NCBI RefSeq assembly: GCF_000816845.1
Contig: NZ_CP006877.1
Location: 2,361,501-2,425,500 of the forward strand
Direction of reading: 5' to 3'
Length of the DNA: 64,000 nucleotides
From: Rhizobium gallicum bv. gallicum R602sp
GTDB taxonomy: Bacteria; Pseudomonadota; Alphaproteobacteria; Rhizobiales; Rhizobiaceae
The position numbers and the translations under genes were made by a program. Below are positions 17,610 to 27,658 of the stretch, piece after piece; positions within the stretch are counted from its first letter, which is position 1; the number at the start of each line of letters is the position of its first letter. The notes under the pieces are model-generated. The model was not told where the DNA came from. It saw only the letters and a program-made list of their open reading frames with translations, and ran no database searches.

Positions 17610-18718
17610 GTCAAATCCAGTGTCATGACGACGGGGCAATGGTCGGAGGCTTTCGGCCGATCCCAGCCGGTGCGCGGATAGCGCTCGACTCCCTGGCCGG
17701 GCGGAAAGATAGTGCGGAAGGGCTGACCGTTGCGGATGATCTCCGGCACCCGGCCGGTGTTCGCTTTCGCAAGCGCCGGCGAGAGCCAGAGATAGTCGAG
17801 CTGGCAAAGCCATTGCTCTTCCGGTCCCCGCGCGTGATAGAGCGTCCAGCGGTCGAGCGGATCGCGGCGGCGCGCGACATTCTCGGCAAAGCCGTCATGA
17901 CTGAACACGTCGAGCGCGCTTTCGGTTTCGTCCGTGTGTTCGAAACGGTATCCGCTGCGACGCACGCCGATGACGTTGACGCGCTCCTGGTAGTCGTTCA
18001 TGTCGCCGCAAATCACGAAATTCTTCCTGGCGGTATGTCCGGCGCCGAAACGGCTCTCGACAATCCGGCGCACGGCCAGCGCCTCCGCCCGGCGGACAGG
18101 CATCGTTGCCTGCCGACTGTTGACGCCGTTGGTGCGCGGCCCATCCATCGACTTGAAATGCACGACATAAAGCGTCAGCGGCACGCCGCCGATCGAGAGA
18201 TCGAGTTCAAGGCAGTCGCGCTTGAAGATCTTGTCGTCGATGCGATTGGTGAGCGCCAATTGATCGTTGAACAGATCGAGCTCGCGATAGGTGAGCATCG
18301 CGTGGCTCTTGATCTCCTTCAATTCGATCTTCTGGCCGTCGTGCGTTTCCTCCCGTACGAGGACCGCGACATCGATGCCGCGGCTGTCATTGCCCTTGAC
18401 GAGATACTTCTGCCGGTAGCCGGTTCCCACCATCCGGAAAAGATAACCGTACTCGAAGGCCTGCAGCGCCCCCATGCTATCGATTTCCTGCAGGCAGAGA
18501 ATGTCCGCATCGGCATCGGCGATCGCAAGCGCCGTCATCTGTCGGGTATCGTCGGTCGAGGCGACGACCCGCGCTTGCTCGAGCTGCTGGTAGACGCCTT
18601 CGCTCTGAATCTCAAAAAGCTTGATGACGCGGTCCTGGCGCAGTTGGTTGCGAAAACCGGTAAAATCGAAACGCGTCATCAGGTTTTCGACGTTGAATGT
18701 GGCAATGCGAAGCGACAT
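17606..18718 (-). CDS. endonuclease/exonuclease/phosphatase family protein
   Basis: 370 residues. The fold is marked by RIATFNVENL at the start, CLQEID (metal-binding Glu), VVHFKSMDG, VICGDMNDY and the final KASDHCPVV (catalytic Asp-His). These match metal-dependent hydrolases of the exonuclease III/DNase I/inositol-phosphatase superfamily. No signal peptide is evident, so it is cytosolic. Substrate (nucleic acid or phosphoester) is unknown. It is coupled to the downstream Nudix gene and lies 72 bp after the ABC ATPase, so it may be part of the same transcript. Confidence 0.87.
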   Translation of the reverse strand: MSLRIATFNVENLMTRFDFTGFRNQLRQDRVIKLFEIQSEGVYQQLEQARVVASTDDTRQMTALAIADADADILCLQEIDSMGALQAFEYGYLFRMVGTGYRQKYLVKGNDSRGIDVAVLVREETHDGQKIELKEIKSHAMLTYRELDLFNDQLALTNRIDDKIFKRDCLELDLSIGGVPLTLYVVHFKSMDGPRTNGVNSRQATMPVRRAEALAVRRIVESRFGAGHTARKNFVICGDMNDYQERVNVIGVRRSGYRFEHTDETESALDVFSHDGFAENVARRRDPLDRWTLYHARGPEEQWLCQLDYLWLSPALAKANTGRVPEIIRNGQPFRTIFPPGQGVERYPRTGWDRPKASDHCPVVMTLDLT

Positions 18719-18790
18719 CGAACATTTCCGGTTGGCGTTATGTCATCTGTAAAGACGAAAGAGGCATTCGGGAAGGCAGCGAGACCGAAA

Positions 18791-19819
18791 TCACAGCCTC
18801 CATGCCGAACGGATGGCAATCTTCAGCGCATCGCCCGCCTGCACCGCCGTGCGGCTGAAGGCGCGCAGCATCTGGCCATCCGCCAGGGCCAGTCTCAGCG
18901 CATAGCGCTCGCCTTCATAGAGAACCGATTGCACCGTGGCTGGAATGCCCCCGCCGCCGAGCAGGACGTCTTCCGGGCGCACGAGCACATCGATCTGCGA
19001 CCCGTCGTCCGGTTGATCTAGAATCATGGCCTGCAGCGCATTCCAATCGAAATTTCGCTTATCACCGCCAGGGGACCGCATAGTCAGGATCGCCCCCCGC
19101 CCGATCAATCCGCCGACCATCCGGCCTTCCGGGCGTGCATAAATCTCGGCAGGCGGCGCGACCTGCAGCAGGTGGCCCTCCGACATCACCGCGACGTCCG
19201 TTGCAAGCGCCATGGCCTCACTCTGATCATGCGTCACATAGATCATGGTCGCGCCGGAGCGCATATGAAACTCGCGGAAACTCTCTTCCATCTCCTGCTT
19301 CAGGTGCCGGTCGAGATTGGCGAGCGGCTCGTCGAGCAGAACCACATCTGGCGATGTCACCAGACAGCGCGCCAGCGCCACGCGCTGGCGCTGGCCGCCG
19401 GAGAGGTCGGCCGGACGCCGCTCGGCGTATTCCGCAAGCCGCACGGTCGAAAGGGCGTCTCGCACCTTCCGGCGATAAGCTTCGCCCACAATGCCGCGCA
19501 CCTTCAGCGGATAACCGACATTATCTGCCACATTCATATGCGGCCAGAGCGCGTAGGACTGGAAGACCATCGCCATGTTGCGCCGTTCGGGCGGCAGGGA
19601 TTGCGAGGCGTCGGCAAGCAGCCGCTCGCCGAGATGGATCGAGCCATCGGTCGGCGTCTCGAAACCCGCAATCATTCGCAACACCGTCGTCTTGCCGCAG
19701 CCGGAGGGACCGAGCAGCGCCAGGAAGCCACCCTCGCGCACATCGAGTGAAAGCGCGCTCACCGCTGGTTTTCCAGTGCCGAAATCCTTACCGACATGAT
19801 TGAGGATCAGCTTCGCCAT
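18791..19819 (-). CDS. ABC transporter ATP-binding protein (FbpC-like)
   Basis: 342 residues. Walker A GPSGCGKTTVLRM, Q-loop, signature LSGGQRQRVALAR, Walker B VVLLDEPLANLD and switch His are complete. A C-terminal TOBE-type domain (about 250-340) is as in FbpC/PotA/UgpC ATPases. The start overlaps the permease stop by 13 bp, so they are coupled. It energises the importer formed with the two following entries; the cargo is probably ferric iron or a small phosphonate/polyamine-type solute. Confidence 0.9.
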   Translation of the reverse strand: MAKLILNHVGKDFGTGKPAVSALSLDVREGGFLALLGPSGCGKTTVLRMIAGFETPTDGSIHLGERLLADASQSLPPERRNMAMVFQSYALWPHMNVADNVGYPLKVRGIVGEAYRRKVRDALSTVRLAEYAERRPADLSGGQRQRVALARCLVTSPDVVLLDEPLANLDRHLKQEMEESFREFHMRSGATMIYVTHDQSEAMALATDVAVMSEGHLLQVAPPAEIYARPEGRMVGGLIGRGAILTMRSPGGDKRNFDWNALQAMILDQPDDGSQIDVLVRPEDVLLGGGGIPATVQSVLYEGERYALRLALADGQMLRAFSRTAVQAGDALKIAIRSAWRL

Positions 19820-21501
19820 GGCACCACTCCCTTGGGCAGCCGCCTTGCCAGCAATTCCAGAAGCAGCATCATGACGATGACCATCACGACGATAAGCACG
19901 GAAAGCGCAGACGCCAGATCCGAACTGCCGCTGTCATCGAGATTGTAGATTGCCACGCCAAGCGTCTGGGTGCCCGCAGACCAGAGCAGCGCCGAGATCG
20001 TCAGTTCGTTGCAGGCAATTAGAAAGACGAGGATGACGGAAGCGCCAGCCGCAGGCGCAATCAGCGGCACGATGATATCCCTCAGCCGGCGGAAGAAGCC
20101 TGCGCCGGAAAGCCTCGCTGCCTCCTCCAGCGCCGGATCGAGCTGATGGAACGCGCTGACGACCGGCTTCAGGCTGACAGCAAAGAAGCTGGAGAGGTAA
20201 GCGATCAGGATGATCCAGATCGTGCCGTAGAACGTGACGTTGAGAACCGGCAGCGGCGCGGCGAAGACGAGGATGAAGCAAACGGCAATGACGATGCCTG
20301 GCAACGAGTAGGGTATCTCAATCAGACCTGAGACAGCGCGCGAAACCGCATCTCTGCGCCGCGTCAACGCATAGGCCGACAGTACTGTCACCAGCAGGAG
20401 ACACATGGCCGTTCCGGCCGCAAGAGAAAGCGAATTGACGAAGGCCGTCCGCGTCACCGCCTGGCGAAAGAGGACTTCATGAAAAGCGTTGAAGGAGATG
20501 GTCTTGAAGGTCAGTGGCACGCCATAGGCCGGCACCAGCGCGCCGGCGAGCAACGCGAAGAACGGTGCTGCCAGCATGAAGAACAAGATGACCCAGATCA
20601 GCGGCGCGAACAGATATTTCCAGCCCCCGAGATCGAAGGTGGCAGTCGCACCCGAAAGGCCGAGCACGCGATAGTCTCGGCCGCGCAAGGCCCGATCCTG
20701 GACCGCAAGCCCGGCGACGGCGATAATCGCGATGATGGCCGACAGCAGCGCGACTTCGCCGAATGTGCGGCTGGTGAAGGCCGAGAATTTCGAGAAGATC
20801 AGCGTTGGTAAAGTGTAGATCGAGGCAGGAATGCCGAGGATCGCCGGGATGCCGAAATTGCCGGTGCAGGAGACAAACGAGATCGCCGCACCCGCGATGA
20901 CGCCGGGCAGCGACAGTGGCAGGATGATATTGCGAAAAACGCGAAAGCTGGATGCGCCGGAAAGGCGCGCGGCCTCGACCCCGTCGCGCGGCAGCGCCAT
21001 CAGCCCGGACCTCAGAGCCAGGTAGACGAGCGGCGCGTGCTGCACGCCATAGAGCAGCGCAATACCGCCGACCGAATAAAGCGGTTGCGGGGAGCCGAGC
21101 GACGGCGCGATATGCAGCGCTTTGAGAAGCGGGCTCGACGGGCCGGACATCTGCACCCAGGCGAGAGCCGTCACCTGCGGCGGGATCATCATCGGCAGCA
21201 CGAAGAGGAAGCTCAACAGCCCCTTCCCGCGAATATCAGTCAGTGTCAGCAGAAATGCAAAGGCGCAGCCGATGACGAGTGAAATCAGCGTGCCGAGGAT
21301 GGCGGTGACGATCGTGTAGTAGGTGGCCGACCAGAGTGCGGGATCGGCAAGCACGGCAGACACACCGCCATGTGCCAACGCGGCGATGCCTGCAACGGCA
21401 AGCCGCGCCAGCGGCAGCACGCTGAGGATCAGAACCACCAGAATGATGAGAGGAAACAACCAGGCCGGCTGGCTGCTTCCTGCACGAACATATCCCTGCA
21501 T
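19807..21501 (-). CDS. fused ABC transporter permease (FbpB-like)
   Basis: 564 residues made of two fused permease halves with about 12 membrane helices. Each half carries the EAA loop (EAARLSGASSFRVFRNIILP and EEAARLSGAGFFRRLRDIIV), where the ATPase docks. Such double permeases are usual in ferric-iron (FbpB/AfuB) and thiamine transporters. It sits between the solute-binding protein and the ATPase gene, with a 17-bp gap on one side and an overlap on the other. Confidence 0.9.
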   Translation of the reverse strand: MQGYVRAGSSQPAWLFPLIILVVLILSVLPLARLAVAGIAALAHGGVSAVLADPALWSATYYTIVTAILGTLISLVIGCAFAFLLTLTDIRGKGLLSFLFVLPMMIPPQVTALAWVQMSGPSSPLLKALHIAPSLGSPQPLYSVGGIALLYGVQHAPLVYLALRSGLMALPRDGVEAARLSGASSFRVFRNIILPLSLPGVIAGAAISFVSCTGNFGIPAILGIPASIYTLPTLIFSKFSAFTSRTFGEVALLSAIIAIIAVAGLAVQDRALRGRDYRVLGLSGATATFDLGGWKYLFAPLIWVILFFMLAAPFFALLAGALVPAYGVPLTFKTISFNAFHEVLFRQAVTRTAFVNSLSLAAGTAMCLLLVTVLSAYALTRRRDAVSRAVSGLIEIPYSLPGIVIAVCFILVFAAPLPVLNVTFYGTIWIILIAYLSSFFAVSLKPVVSAFHQLDPALEEAARLSGAGFFRRLRDIIVPLIAPAAGASVILVFLIACNELTISALLWSAGTQTLGVAIYNLDDSGSSDLASALSVLIVVMVIVMMLLLELLARRLPKGVVPWRS

Positions 21502-21518
21502 CGGGTATCCGGTAGTGA

Positions 21519-22496
21519 TCAGTTCGATCCATAAATGCCCGAGAAGGTCTTCAGATCCTGATCGGTATTCTTCAGCGCTTCGCCAGCCTTGATCGGCAGC
21601 ACCTTGATGCTGTCGCGTGCAGGGAAGCCTTCCGGCAGCTTCATACCGTTGCGAGCTGGAATATAGCCGAGCTTCAGGAAGCCTTCCTGACCCTTTTCGG
21701 ACAGCACGTAGTCGACGAATTTTTTCGCCGCTTCGGCGTTCTTGGTGCTTGCTAGAATGCCGACCGGCTCGGTCACGGCCGAAACACCCTCTTGCGGGAA
21801 GACGAACTCGACGGGTGCACCCTTTGCCTTCTCGCGGATCGGCATATAGTCGACGACCATGCCATAGGCCTTTTCGCCCGAGGCGACCGACTTCAGGACT
21901 GCGCCGTTGCCGCCGGCAGGAATGGCACCGTTAGCGGCAAGCGCCTTGTAGTAGTCCCAGCCGAGGTCATCGACTGAAGCCAGCGTCTGGGCGTGGATGA
22001 GCGCGGCACCCGAGGTCAGCGGGCTCGGCATGGCAAGGAGGCCCTTGGCTTCGGGTTTCGTCAGATCCTTCCAGCTCGCCGGCTTCATCGAGGCCGAGGT
22101 ATTGTACATGATGCCGGTGGTGATCAGCTTCGTGGAATAGTAGTGGCCGTCAGCATCGTACAATGCGGCGTCGTAGCTTGCGGCTTCCGGCGACTTGTAG
22201 GCGAGCAGCTTGCCGGCCTCCTTGAGGCGCTCCAGCGTCACCGTATCGGCGATCAGCAACACGTCGGCAACTGGGTTGCCGGCTTCGATCTCGGCCTGCA
22301 ACTTCGCCATGATCTTCGGCGTGCCGTCGCGCACCCAGTCGACCTTGACGTCCGGATTTGCGGCCATGAAGCCATCGACCGTCGCCTGCGCGTCCTCGTT
22401 CGGCTGGCTGGTATAAAGCACGAGATTGGTAGCCTCAGCCGAAACGGAAACGAGACCGGCAGCCAGCAATGCGGCAAAGATGGAGACCTTTTTCAT
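21519..22496 (-). CDS. periplasmic solute-binding protein of Fe(III)/phosphonate-type ABC importer
   Basis: 325 residues from the ATG at 22496, with a signal peptide (KKVSIFAALLAAGLVSVSAEA). The mature protein starts NLVLYTSQPNEDAQ, a bacterial extracellular solute-binding family 6 pattern. I do not see the YY iron-binding pair of FbpA clearly, so the cargo could be 2-aminoethylphosphonate or another small molecule. It is the first gene of the operon SBP-permease-ATPase. No RirA-, Fur- or riboswitch-like signal could be recognised upstream in 170 bp. Confidence 0.85.
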   Translation of the reverse strand: MKKVSIFAALLAAGLVSVSAEATNLVLYTSQPNEDAQATVDGFMAANPDVKVDWVRDGTPKIMAKLQAEIEAGNPVADVLLIADTVTLERLKEAGKLLAYKSPEAASYDAALYDADGHYYSTKLITTGIMYNTSASMKPASWKDLTKPEAKGLLAMPSPLTSGAALIHAQTLASVDDLGWDYYKALAANGAIPAGGNGAVLKSVASGEKAYGMVVDYMPIREKAKGAPVEFVFPQEGVSAVTEPVGILASTKNAEAAKKFVDYVLSEKGQEGFLKLGYIPARNGMKLPEGFPARDSIKVLPIKAGEALKNTDQDLKTFSGIYGSN

Positions 22497-22670
22497 GGCA
22501 ATTCCCTCATGATGAACATGACGGTTCCATAGAGAGGCCGAATAACATGATTGTGACAGTCGGCCATGGGCCTCCGCGAATACTGGCGCGAGCCGCACTT
22601 GACCACGACGGTACCCCGCTATTTTCTAACCCGCGTTTCTTTTTTTGATTTTGAATTTGGGAGATGAGCA

Positions 22671-23729
22671 ATGGAATATCGCCTACTTGGCCGCTCGGGC
22701 CTCAAGATTTCGACCGTGACGATGGGCACGATGACCTTCGGCGGCAAGGGCTGGGCGAAGATGGTCGGCGATCTCGGCGTTTCCGAAGCCCGCCGCCTCG
22801 TCGATCTGTGCCTCGATGCGGGCGTCAACCTGATCGACACCGCCGATGTCTATTCGGCCGGCGTCTCGGAGGAAATTCTTGGCGAAGTCCTTGGCGGCAA
22901 GCGCAAGAACGGCGTGCTGATCGCGACTAAGGCGCGCTTCCCGATGGGCGACGGCCCGAACGATGCGGGCTCGTCGCGCCAGCACCTGATCGCGGCTTGC
23001 GAGGCAAGCCTCAAGCGCATGAAAACCGATGTCATCGATCTCTATCAGCTTCACGAATGGGACGGCCAGACGCCGCTCGAAGAAACCATGGAGGCCCTCG
23101 ATACGCTCGTGCACCAGGGCAAGGTCCGCTATGTCGGCTGCTCGAACTTTTCAGGCTGGCACATCATGAAGGCGCTCGGCATTAGCGAAAGGGACAAGCG
23201 CCAGCGCTTCGTCAGCCAGCAGATCCATTATACGCTCGAAGCCCGCGACGCCGAATACGAGCTGCTGCCCGTCAGCATCGATCAGGGGCTCGGGGTTCTC
23301 GTCTGGAGCCCGCTGGCAGGTGGTCTCCTCTCCGGCAAGCATCGCCGCAATCAGGCCGCACCGGAAGGCACCCGTCAGTTCGCCGGATGGACCGAACCAC
23401 CGATCCGCGACGAAAACCGCCTCTGGAATATCGTCGAGACGCTGGTGGCGATCGCCGAGAGCCGCAGTGTATCGGCCGCGCAGGTGGCGCTTGCCTGGCT
23501 GATCGGCCGAAAGGCCGTGACTTCCGTCATCATCGGGGGACGCACCGAAGCGCAGTTCAAGGACAACCTCGCCGCTGCCGAACTGAAGCTGACCGAGGAG
23601 GAGCGCAGGCGCCTCGACGACGTCAGCCTGCCGCCGGTCATCTATCCCTATTGGCACCAGCTCAATACGGCGAGCGACCGCCTGAGTGAGGCGGACATGG
23701 AATTGTTCGCCCCGCACCTGAAGAAATAG
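22671..23729 (+). CDS. aldo/keto reductase
   Basis: 352 residues, a (beta/alpha)8 aldo/keto reductase. The catalytic tetrad can be seen: Asp and Tyr in NLIDTADVYSAGVSEEILG, Lys in VLIATKARF and His in LYQLHEWDG. NADPH-binding residues lie near the C-terminus (SVIIGGRTEAQF). The ATG has GGAGATGAGCA before it. It most resembles the YajO/Tas-like subgroup with unknown substrates. It is divergent from the ABC importer operon, sharing a 174-bp upstream region. Confidence 0.9.
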   Translation: MEYRLLGRSGLKISTVTMGTMTFGGKGWAKMVGDLGVSEARRLVDLCLDAGVNLIDTADVYSAGVSEEILGEVLGGKRKNGVLIATKARFPMGDGPNDAGSSRQHLIAACEASLKRMKTDVIDLYQLHEWDGQTPLEETMEALDTLVHQGKVRYVGCSNFSGWHIMKALGISERDKRQRFVSQQIHYTLEARDAEYELLPVSIDQGLGVLVWSPLAGGLLSGKHRRNQAAPEGTRQFAGWTEPPIRDENRLWNIVETLVAIAESRSVSAAQVALAWLIGRKAVTSVIIGGRTEAQFKDNLAAAELKLTEEERRRLDDVSLPPVIYPYWHQLNTASDRLSEADMELFAPHLKK

Positions 23730-23740
23730 GCTTCTAAGGG

Positions 23741-23763
23741 ATCGGCGGCGCTCAGCTGCCGAT
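23741..23763. terminator. terminator between convergent aldo/keto reductase and aminotransferase
   Basis: 9-bp stem ATCGGCGGC / GCTGCCGAT (one G-U pair) with loop GCTCA, followed on the plus strand by TTTCCTTT. It overlaps the last codons of the minus-strand aminotransferase. Confidence 0.55.
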
Positions 23764-24972
23764 TTCCTTTGCGATCAACTTGCCGAGGCGGCCGATGCCT
23801 TCCTCGATCATGACGTCGTTGGCGCAGGAGAAACTGACGCGGATCGTGTTTTCACCCGAGCCGTCGGCAAAGAAGGCCCTGCCGGGAACGAAGGCGACCT
23901 TTGCGGTCTCTATCGATTTTGCAAGCAGCGCCGCACCGTCCATGCCCTTCGGCAGCGTGATCCAGATGAACATGCCGCCTTCCGGTTTCGTCCAGGTGAT
24001 ACCGGCTGGCATATGCTTGGCAAGTGCGGCCAGCATCGCGTCGCGGCGGTGGCTGTAGGCCGCCTTGATCTTTGCGACCTGCGCATCGAAGCCGCGCTCG
24101 GCGACCTTCGTGATCGCCATCTGGTTGATCGTCGAGGAATGCAGGTCAGCGGCCTGCTTCATCAGCACCAGCTTACGGATAACCGGCGCGTTGGCGACGA
24201 CGAAACCGACGCGAAGGCCGGGCGCAAGCGTCTTCGAGAAGCTACCGCAATAGATCGTGCGCGTGTTGTCGATATGCCGCTTCTTGGCGATCTCCAGCGC
24301 CAGGATTGGCGGGATAGGCTCGCCGTCATAACGCAGGGACTGATAGGCGGCATCTTCGATAACGGCGATATCGAGTTCTTCCGCAAGTTCGAGTACATTT
24401 TCACGGCCCGCGCGATCGACGGTCTCGCCGGTCGGGTTCGAGAAGTCCGCCGAGAGATAGGCGAACTTCACCTTGCCGCCGTTCTGGGCGGCGGTGGCGC
24501 GGTAGGAATCCGGCGTCCGGTTGCCGTTCGGCGTCAACTGATCGTAAGACGGCTCGTATGCATTGAAGGCCTGCAACGCGCCGAGATAGGTCGGCCAGGC
24601 GACGAGCGCCGTATCCTTCGGCGACAGGAAGAGCTTGCCAAGATAATCGAGGCCCTGCTGCGAACCCGAAACGATGAAGACATTGTCGAGCTCACAAAAG
24701 ATGTCGAGCGCCGCCATCTGCTTCACCAGCCATTCGCGCAGCGGCTTGTAACCTTCGCTCACCGAATACTGCAGCGCCGAGCTGACTGCCGCACTATTGA
24801 AAATATCGGCATAGGCCGCCTGGAATTCCTTGTCGGGAAACAGCGCCGGATCCGGAATTCCGCCGGCAAACGAAATGATGTCCGGCTGGTCAAGAAGCTT
24901 CAGCAGCTCGCGGATTTCCGATGCACGCATGCGCGAGGATCGCGTCGCAAACATATTCTCCCAATTCAACAT
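23752..24972 (-). CDS. PLP-dependent class I aminotransferase (2-aminoadipate/LysN-like)
   Basis: About 406 residues. PLP Lys is in YCGSFSKTLAPGLRVGFV (about residue 249); the substrate-binding region YLSADFSNPTGETV is present. It resembles MocR-type aminotransferases without the N-terminal HTH, such as LysN and 2-aminoadipate or valine-pyruvate type enzymes. The ATG at 24972 is preferred (GAGGAA seven bases before), with 24978 as alternative. A 13-bp dyad TGTCACGGTGACA lies 79 bp upstream of the start. Confidence 0.88.
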   Translation of the reverse strand: MLNWENMFATRSSRMRASEIRELLKLLDQPDIISFAGGIPDPALFPDKEFQAAYADIFNSAAVSSALQYSVSEGYKPLREWLVKQMAALDIFCELDNVFIVSGSQQGLDYLGKLFLSPKDTALVAWPTYLGALQAFNAYEPSYDQLTPNGNRTPDSYRATAAQNGGKVKFAYLSADFSNPTGETVDRAGRENVLELAEELDIAVIEDAAYQSLRYDGEPIPPILALEIAKKRHIDNTRTIYCGSFSKTLAPGLRVGFVVANAPVIRKLVLMKQAADLHSSTINQMAITKVAERGFDAQVAKIKAAYSHRRDAMLAALAKHMPAGITWTKPEGGMFIWITLPKGMDGAALLAKSIETAKVAFVPGRAFFADGSGENTIRVSFSCANDVMIEEGIGRLGKLIAKEIGS

Positions 24973-25048
24973 GGGCATTTCCTCATATTTTCTATAGCCG
25001 CAACCAGACCACGCAGCGGCATTTATGTCAATAATACTGACCTATTTT

Positions 25049-25065
25049 CTTGTCACGGTGACAAG
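25049..25065. promoter_or_regulatory. 17-bp palindrome, candidate operator upstream of the aminotransferase
   Basis: A perfect palindrome CTTGTCAC-G-GTGACAAG about 80 bp before the aminotransferase start. Its core TGTCACGGTGACA (25051-25063) differs by one base from TGTCATGGTGACA at 48480-48492 upstream of a LysE exporter. Confidence 0.5.
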
Positions 25066-25133
25066 TTTCAGGTCTTGTATTCGAAAGCTGCAGGCACAGG
25101 AATAGCGAGACAAAGGAAATCGAGCGGATCTTG

Positions 25134-25274
25134 ACTGCCCTCTCGGCCTCTCACAAGTTGGCCATGGCCGACGCTATCGTCTATGCGACGGCAGAGCTTC
25201 ACGATGCCGATATTTTAACGCTGGACGCTCGCTTCAAAGATTTGGAGCGTACCGTCTACTTCGAGAAAGCTTGA
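25134..25274 (+). pseudogene. VapC-like PIN-domain toxin, 3' remnant
   Basis: Frame at 25134-25274 encodes about 46 residues that read as the C-terminal part of a type II PIN-domain toxin: KLAMADAIVYATAELHDADI then LTLDARFKDLERTVYFEKA. The M-A-D-A-x-x-Y-A pattern and T-x-D-x-x-F are typical of VapC. An in-frame TGA at 25131 stops the frame upstream, and the frame before it (EIERILTA) is displaced, so the 5' two-thirds of the gene is lost. No VapB antitoxin is visible. The stop codon overlaps the next ATG as TGATG. Confidence 0.65.
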
Positions 25275-25846
25275 TGACACCCTCATTCTATGACGAAAAT
25301 GCCGAGGTCTATGCCTCGCGGAACCGCGAGCTGCCGACAGCGCGGCTCGACGCCTTTCTCTCCGCCCTACCTTCCGGCGCCCGCATCCTCGAACTCGGCT
25401 GCGGCGGTGGACAAGATAGTGCCTATATGCTCTCCAAAGGCTTCGACGTGATGGCGACGGATGGCTCGGTGGAACTGGCCAAGCAAGCTGAAAAACTGAT
25501 CGGCAAGCCCGTCAAGGTGATGCGCTTCGAGGAGTTGGAAGCCAAGGACGAATTCGACGGCATCTGGGCCGAGGCCAGCCTGCTGCATGTGCCGCGAAAG
25601 GACTTGCCCGCTGTACTAGCCCGTATCCGCCAGGCGCTGAAGGATGGCGGCGCGCTCCATGCAAGTTTCAAGGCGGGGACGGCAGAGGGACACGATAGCT
25701 TCGGCCGGTATTACAACTACCTTTCCGCGGCCTGTTTGTCCGAATTGCTGATGGCCGGCGGCTGGCGGAACATCACCATCGATGAAGCCGATGGTAGCGG
25801 TTACGACAACAAGCCGACGCGCTGGCTTCACCTGCGAGCACAATAA
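25274..25846 (+). CDS. class I SAM-dependent methyltransferase
   Basis: 190 residues from ATG 25274 (a TTG lies just before it). The Rossmann SAM-binding motif I is ILELGCGGGQDSAYM (about residues 39-53); motif II region DVMATDGSVEL and the motif IV/V area follow. It resembles TehB/UbiE-type small methyltransferases; the substrate is unknown. Its start overlaps the stop of the VapC remnant by one base. It converges on ilvC with a shared hairpin between. Confidence 0.85.
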   Translation: MTPSFYDENAEVYASRNRELPTARLDAFLSALPSGARILELGCGGGQDSAYMLSKGFDVMATDGSVELAKQAEKLIGKPVKVMRFEELEAKDEFDGIWAEASLLHVPRKDLPAVLARIRQALKDGGALHASFKAGTAEGHDSFGRYYNYLSAACLSELLMAGGWRNITIDEADGSGYDNKPTRWLHLRAQ

Positions 25847-25849
25847 TGC

Positions 25850-25877
25850 AAGGGCCGGAGCTTCCGCCCCGGCCCTT
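25850..25877. terminator. shared hairpin between methyltransferase and ilvC
   Basis: 9-bp stem AAGGGCCGG / CCGGCCCTT with 10-base loop between the convergent genes. No clear T run on either side, so activity is only likely, not certain. Confidence 0.5.
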
Positions 25878-25901
25878 CCAATTCCGGCAGTCAAGACACG
25901 C

Positions 25902-26972
<1,071 letters not shown>

Positions 26973-27623
26973 TCAGCTCAGCGCCGGCATTTCCGCTAAA
27001 ACCTTCTCCGTGCCGTAGAGCCGGAGGAAAGCAGTCACCGCCTTCTCCGCCTGCCGCGCGGTATCCTTGAGACCTGGCTCGCCGAGCAGCATGCGCACAT
27101 GCAGGTCAGAGACGATCAGGCCGTAAAGCGTGTGATAGGCCTCGTCGGCATCATAAAAGCGCAGCAGCCCTGCCCGCTTCCCCGCATCGATCAGCGCCAT
27201 GGCGCGGCGGTCGATCTGGCGGCGGCCGCGCTCCAGAAGCAGCTTGCCGAGCTTCGAGCCGTCGCGATGCGACTGGCCGATCGCCAGCCTGTTTAGCGCC
27301 AGCGAAACATCGCCGGCCAGAACCTCCAGCAGGTCGCGTGCGAAGAGGACGACATGGTCATGCAGACTCGTCGCCGTCAGCCGTTCGCCGTTGCGCTCGA
27401 ACGTGCGCACCTTGCTGGCCTGATAGGCAATCATCGCCGACAGCAGGCCATCGCGGTCACCGAACCATTTGTAGAGGCTTTCCTTGGAGCAGTTGGCAGC
27501 GCGTGCGACGCCCGACGTCGTCAGCGCCTTCTCCCCGCCATCGACAAGGAGTTGCAGCGCCTGCTCCAGAACGGCGTTCTGACGGGGCGAAAATTCGCTG
27601 GGCTCCAAGGTTTCGACAGACAC
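26973..27623 (-). CDS. TetR/AcrR-family transcriptional regulator
   Basis: 216 residues from GTG at 27623, chosen because GGGAG lies eight bases upstream; the longer open frame to 27872 would overlap the AraC gene. The HTH at about residues 12-58 has TTSGVARAANCSKESLYKWF. The rest is a variable ligand domain of helices. A perfect 16-bp palindrome 20 bp before the start suggests self-repression. It sits just upstream of ilvC on the same strand; whether it also controls ilvC is inference. Confidence 0.85.
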   Translation of the reverse strand: MSVETLEPSEFSPRQNAVLEQALQLLVDGGEKALTTSGVARAANCSKESLYKWFGDRDGLLSAMIAYQASKVRTFERNGERLTATSLHDHVVLFARDLLEVLAGDVSLALNRLAIGQSHRDGSKLGKLLLERGRRQIDRRAMALIDAGKRAGLLRFYDADEAYHTLYGLIVSDLHVRMLLGEPGLKDTARQAEKAVTAFLRLYGTEKVLAEMPALS

Positions 27624-27642
27624 GATATGCGCTCCCAAAATA

Positions 27643-27658
27643 CGTACCGTACGGTACG
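27643..27658. promoter_or_regulatory. palindromic operator before the TetR gene
   Basis: CGTACCGT-ACGGTACG is a perfect 16-bp palindrome 20 bp upstream of the TetR start codon. The position and form are typical of TetR autoregulatory operators. Confidence 0.65.

Noticed and set aside
17597..19021. Plus-strand open frame of 474 codons opposite the endonuclease gene
   Set aside because: Shadow frame; the minus strand holds clear conserved motifs and translational coupling.
22497..22670. TPP riboswitch or iron-responsive box before the ABC importer
   Set aside because: No thi-box consensus and no clear RirA or Fur site could be found in the 174 bp.
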